Source of the DNA: Synechococcales cyanobacterium PMM_0003
GTDB lineage: Bacteria > Cyanobacteriota > Cyanobacteriia > Pseudanabaenales > Pseudanabaenaceae
Assembly (NCBI GenBank): GCA_949128015.1
Contig: CASBRC010000447.1
Location: forward strand, 1-8,522
DNA length: 8,522 nt
Direction: 5' to 3'
In this document: piece by piece, positions 5,300-8,522 of the stretch
Layout: every line of letters starts with the position of its first letter
Position numbering within the stretch: the first letter of the stretch is position 1
Notes under the pieces: model-generated
Seen by the model: the letters and a program-made list of their open reading frames with translations, nothing else
What the model was told of the DNA's origin: nothing
Databases searched by the model: none
Position numbers and translations under genes: made by a program

Positions 5300-6853
5300 A
5301 TGATGATCAAAACCGCAATTACGAAGATCGCAGTAATGGGCTTTTTCCCGCTAATATGCAGTCTCGCTCCTGCTCTTGACCCGATCGCCTTAGCTCAAAC
5401 ATCAACTACATCAACGACTCAGATTTCTCAAAGCGATCCACTTGCCAATACACCGATCAGGTTGGTGGAACGCGCTAATTCGTTGAGAGAGCAAAATCAA
5501 CTCGATCGCGCTCTGACTCTATACCGTCAAGCGATCGCAGCGAGTCCTGAGCTAGTGCCTGCTCACTATGGTTTGGGGGTGACGTTGCGCCAAAAAGGGG
5601 ACATTCAAGGTGCAATCGAAGCTCACCGTCAAGCCATTTTGATTGATAAAAGTTATACGCCTGCCTATTATGGGTTAGGGATTGCTCTTTATCAAAAGGG
5701 AGATGCTAGTGGCGCGATTGACGCTTATAACCAGTTTATTCAACTCAGCAAAGCCGATACTAATCTGGCTCCCGTTTATTACAATTTGGGGCTAGCCCAT
5801 GAACGGAAAAATAATCTAGAAGGGGCGACTGCTTCTTTCCGAAAGGCGATTGAGTTTGATCCTAAATATGCCCTTGCCCATAACGGTTTAGGTACAGTGC
5901 TGCGTCGCCAAGGCAATCGTCAAGATGCGATCGCATCTTATCGTAAGGCGATCGAGCTTGCGCCGCAGTACGCAGTTGCCCATTTTGCTCTAGGAATCTC
6001 GCTATACGAAGATCGTGACTATACAGGCTCAATAGATGCTTACAAACGGGTAACGACGATTGATCCTAATTTCCCAAATGTTTATTACAATCTCGGCTTG
6101 GCGTATAACCAATTAGGCGATCGCCCAAACGCCATAGTTACATTCCGTAAGGCTGCCGAACAAGATCCTCGGAATGCTGATATCTATGCCGCGCTGGGTA
6201 GCGCCCTATTGCGTGAGGAAAATATTCCCGAAGCAGCCGAAGCCTTTAAACGCAGTACGGAAATCAATCCGAGGGTTGCTAGCACTTTCAATGGTTTAGG
6301 TTTGGCTCTACGTCGTCAAGGTGATCTGGAAGGGGCAATTGCTGCCTACGAAAAATCGATCGCCATTAATCCTCGATATGCGGCGGCTTATAACAATTTG
6401 GGTCGGGTTCTGTCCGATCAAAATCGTAATTCTGAAGCAATTACCGCGTTTCGTCAAGCGATCGCAATTGATACCAAAAATTCTGTTGCTTATAGTAATC
6501 TTGGCAATTTATTACGCGCTCAAGGCAATAGTGAGGAAGCAATCGAGGCTTTTCAAAAAACTATTGCGATCGGTAAAAACGATTTATGGGTTGACTACAC
6601 TAGTTTAGGACTTGCCTATGCCGATCGCGGCAGATTAGGTGAGGCGCAAACTGCCTATTTCAAAGCTCTATCTTTAAATCCTAACTTTGCCAAAGCTCAT
6701 TTTGGGCTAGGCTCGTTGTATACGCTCAAGGGTGAAGTCAGTAATGCGATTCGCTCTTACCAAGAAGCCCTAAAGCTATACGAAGAAAATCGTGATGCTG
6801 AGTGGATTAAGCGCACCCAACAAGCTATCCAAGCACTACAAGGAATTACTTAA
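5300..6853 (+). CDS. exported protein of 13 tetratricopeptide repeats
   Basis: A 517-residue protein with an N-terminal signal sequence (Lys4 and Lys9, hydrophobic 11-31, probable cleavage after ALA at 30-32), a Thr/Ser/Gln-rich linker (33-50), and then tandem TPRs to the end. I count 13 units of about 34 residues from residue 54, with the classical pattern: AxYxxLGxxLxxxG, then A-x-xFxKAI, then xPxxA. The third unit carries a 3-residue insert (SKADTNLA). There is no catalytic domain. Such proteins form superhelical scaffolds for protein contacts, here in the periplasm or at the envelope; the partner cannot be told. Cys20 lacks a proper lipobox, so it is not a clear lipoprotein. ATG 5300 is followed at once by ATG 5303, and I see no good Shine-Dalgarno. 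The gene is flanked by hairpins, consistent with its own transcript. Confidence 0.88.
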   Translation: MMIKTAITKIAVMGFFPLICSLAPALDPIALAQTSTTSTTQISQSDPLANTPIRLVERANSLREQNQLDRALTLYRQAIAASPELVPAHYGLGVTLRQKGDIQGAIEAHRQAILIDKSYTPAYYGLGIALYQKGDASGAIDAYNQFIQLSKADTNLAPVYYNLGLAHERKNNLEGATASFRKAIEFDPKYALAHNGLGTVLRRQGNRQDAIASYRKAIELAPQYAVAHFALGISLYEDRDYTGSIDAYKRVTTIDPNFPNVYYNLGLAYNQLGDRPNAIVTFRKAAEQDPRNADIYAALGSALLREENIPEAAEAFKRSTEINPRVASTFNGLGLALRRQGDLEGAIAAYEKSIAINPRYAAAYNNLGRVLSDQNRNSEAITAFRQAIAIDTKNSVAYSNLGNLLRAQGNSEEAIEAFQKTIAIGKNDLWVDYTSLGLAYADRGRLGEAQTAYFKALSLNPNFAKAHFGLGSLYTLKGEVSNAIRSYQEALKLYEENRDAEWIKRTQQAIQALQGIT

Positions 6854-6869
6854 GGATCGCAAATTAAAT

Positions 6870-7729
<860 letters not shown>

Positions 7730-7739
7730 TTTATGAAGT

Positions 7740-7769
7740 GGGCGCTAAGCGCCCTTCTGCTAGTTTTTT
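7740..7769 (+). terminator. GC hairpin with delayed T-run after fabG
   Basis: GGGCGC (7740-7745), loop TAA, GCGCCC (7749-7754), with TTTTTT at 7764-7769. The stem starts 11 bases after the fabG stop. The T-run is nine bases beyond the stem, so termination may be incomplete, with some read-through into the cupredoxin gene. Confidence 0.5.
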
Positions 7770-7783
7770 AAGAAAGGGCTATT

Positions 7784-8269
7784 ATGAACCGCACCTTCAA
7801 AATTTTTAGTCAAGTATTTAGTGTTTGGATAATTGCGATTTGCTTTTTGGTGATCAGTCCAAATTTTGCGATCGCAGCCCCAATCAAAATCGCAACAGTC
7901 GATTTCACAAAACAAACTGCGATCGAAGTTAAAGTTAGCCTTAGCAACACCGCTAACGAACTAAAATTTAGCCCTAATCGCTTTACCTTTGAGTCTGGTA
8001 AGCGTTACAAGTTATTGCTTAGCAATCCCAGTGCTATGAAGCATTACTTCACTAGCAAAGACTTTGCTGATGCAGTTTGGACACAAAATGTTGTCGCAGG
8101 TAATGTAGAAATCAAAGGAAATATTCGCGAACTGGAATTACGTCCAAATACTACGGCGGCATGGACTTTTATCCCGATTAAATCTGGGACTTATGAGCTT
8201 CATTGTGCGATCGCAGGACATAGCGAAGCAGGAATGCGTGGCATGATCACAATTCAACCAAGTGTATGA
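7784..8269 (+). CDS. exported type 1 copper protein (cupredoxin)
   Basis: A 161-residue protein. Residues 1-31 are a signal peptide ending FAIA-AP, and the remaining ~130 residues form one cupredoxin domain. Copper ligands can be read off: His87 in MKHYF, then Cys141, His146 and Met151 in [15 protein letters not shown]. The C-x4-H-x4-M spacing is that of rusticyanin-like and related blue copper proteins. Plastocyanin has C-x2-H-x4-M, so this is not the photosynthetic plastocyanin. A periplasmic or lumenal electron-transfer or copper-handling role is likely; the partner is unknown. AAAGGG five nt before ATG 7784 is a usable ribosome site. The stop TGA overlaps the ATG of the next gene. One HIP1 octamer encodes part of the signal peptide end. 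I am sure of the fold and less sure of the function. Confidence 0.87.
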   Translation: MNRTFKIFSQVFSVWIIAICFLVISPNFAIAAPIKIATVDFTKQTAIEVKVSLSNTANELKFSPNRFTFESGKRYKLLLSNPSAMKHYFTSKDFADAVWTQNVVAGNVEIKGNIRELELRPNTTAAWTFIPIKSGTYELHCAIAGHSEAGMRGMITIQPSV

Positions 8270-8522
8270 AAGTTCTCCATATCATTCCTTCAGTTGCATC
8301 AGTACGTGGTGGTCCTAGCCAAGCCGTGATTGAAATGGTACACGCTTTGCGATCGCAAGGTATTGACGCAGAAATCGCAACGACTAATGATAATGGCAAA
8401 AAATTACTAGATGTACCTCTGTACGAACTTAGCGATCATTTAGCAGAGTATGGAAATGTACCGATTCGCTTCTTTCCTAGATTTTCGCCAAATATCAATG
8501 CTGTGCGCGAGTTTGCCTTTTC
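8266..8522 (+). CDS. GT4-type glycosyltransferase, 3'-truncated by window end
   Basis: Eighty-five complete codons are visible. They begin [19 protein letters not shown] and continue [20 protein letters not shown], which is the N-terminal Rossmann half of GT-B fold glycosyltransferases of the group 1/GT4 type. The glycine-rich [12 protein letters not shown] loop and the paired VLHIIP/AEIATT strands are typical. No signal peptide is seen; these enzymes act at the cytosolic face, in polysaccharide or glycolipid synthesis. The acceptor and donor sugar cannot be told from this part. ATG 8266 overlaps the cupredoxin TGA as ATGA and I see no separate Shine-Dalgarno, so translation is probably coupled to the upstream gene. 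The C-terminal nucleotide-sugar domain lies outside the window. Confidence 0.85.
   Translation, partial: MKVLHIIPSVASVRGGPSQAVIEMVHALRSQGIDAEIATTNDNGKKLLDVPLYELSDHLAEYGNVPIRFFPRFSPNINAVREFAF

Noticed and set aside
5345..5362. Lipoprotein signal (Cys20) in the TPR protein
   Set aside because: The residue before Cys20 is Ile, not the small residue (Gly, Ala or Ser) a lipobox requires. A normal cleavage site after ALA at residues 30-32 fits better.

Overview
The window looks chromosomal and cyanobacterial, most like a Pseudanabaena-type filamentous or unicellular lineage. It carries at least 19 copies of the octamer GCGATCGC (HIP1) in 8.5 kb, where about 0.13 would be expected by chance at even base composition. 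The gene content agrees: cyanophycinase, a DUF4327-type small protein found in cyanobacteria, an unclustered LivH-type permease and a secreted multi-TPR protein. The genus is an inference. I see no rRNA, tRNA, CRISPR array, transposase or phage gene.

Layout: (1) 1-759 (+) is the 3' part of an SPFH/stomatin-like protein gene. It converges on (2) 815-1753 (-), cyanophycinase with a TTG start; palindromes separate the two. (3) 1901-2122 (-) is a DUF4327-like small protein. (4) 2123-2433 has no gene, but holds a perfect 33-bp inverted repeat. (5) 2434-3390 (-) is a LivH-type ABC permease. It is head-to-head with, and nearly touching, (6) 3401-4147 (+), an exported C39/papain-like cysteine peptidase. 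(7) 4197-4823 (-) is a small multi-pass membrane protein with an in-frame internal duplication; it converges on the peptidase through a shared hairpin. (8) 4824-5299 has no gene and contains a nested palindrome cluster. (9) 5300-6853 (+) is an exported protein of 13 TPRs. (10) 6983-7729 (+) is FabG, the 3-oxoacyl-ACP reductase. (11) 7784-8269 (+) is an exported cupredoxin whose stop codon overlaps the start of (12) 8266-8522 (+), a GT4-type glycosyltransferase cut by the window end.

The genes do not form one pathway. They are mostly single-gene units bounded by hairpins: storage-polymer breakdown (cyanophycinase), amino-acid uptake (LivH), fatty-acid synthesis (FabG), and envelope or periplasm functions (peptidase, TPR protein, cupredoxin, SPFH). 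The only clear translational coupling is cupredoxin to glycosyltransferase.

I do not find a convincing new multi-gene system. The most unusual signal is non-coding: a set of long, almost perfect palindromes in the intergenic gaps. They have GC-rich cores around a 3-nt centre and flanks that differ from copy to copy yet stay self-complementary. After these come the head-to-head start overlap, the duplicated membrane protein, and the cupredoxin with rusticyanin-like ligand spacing.
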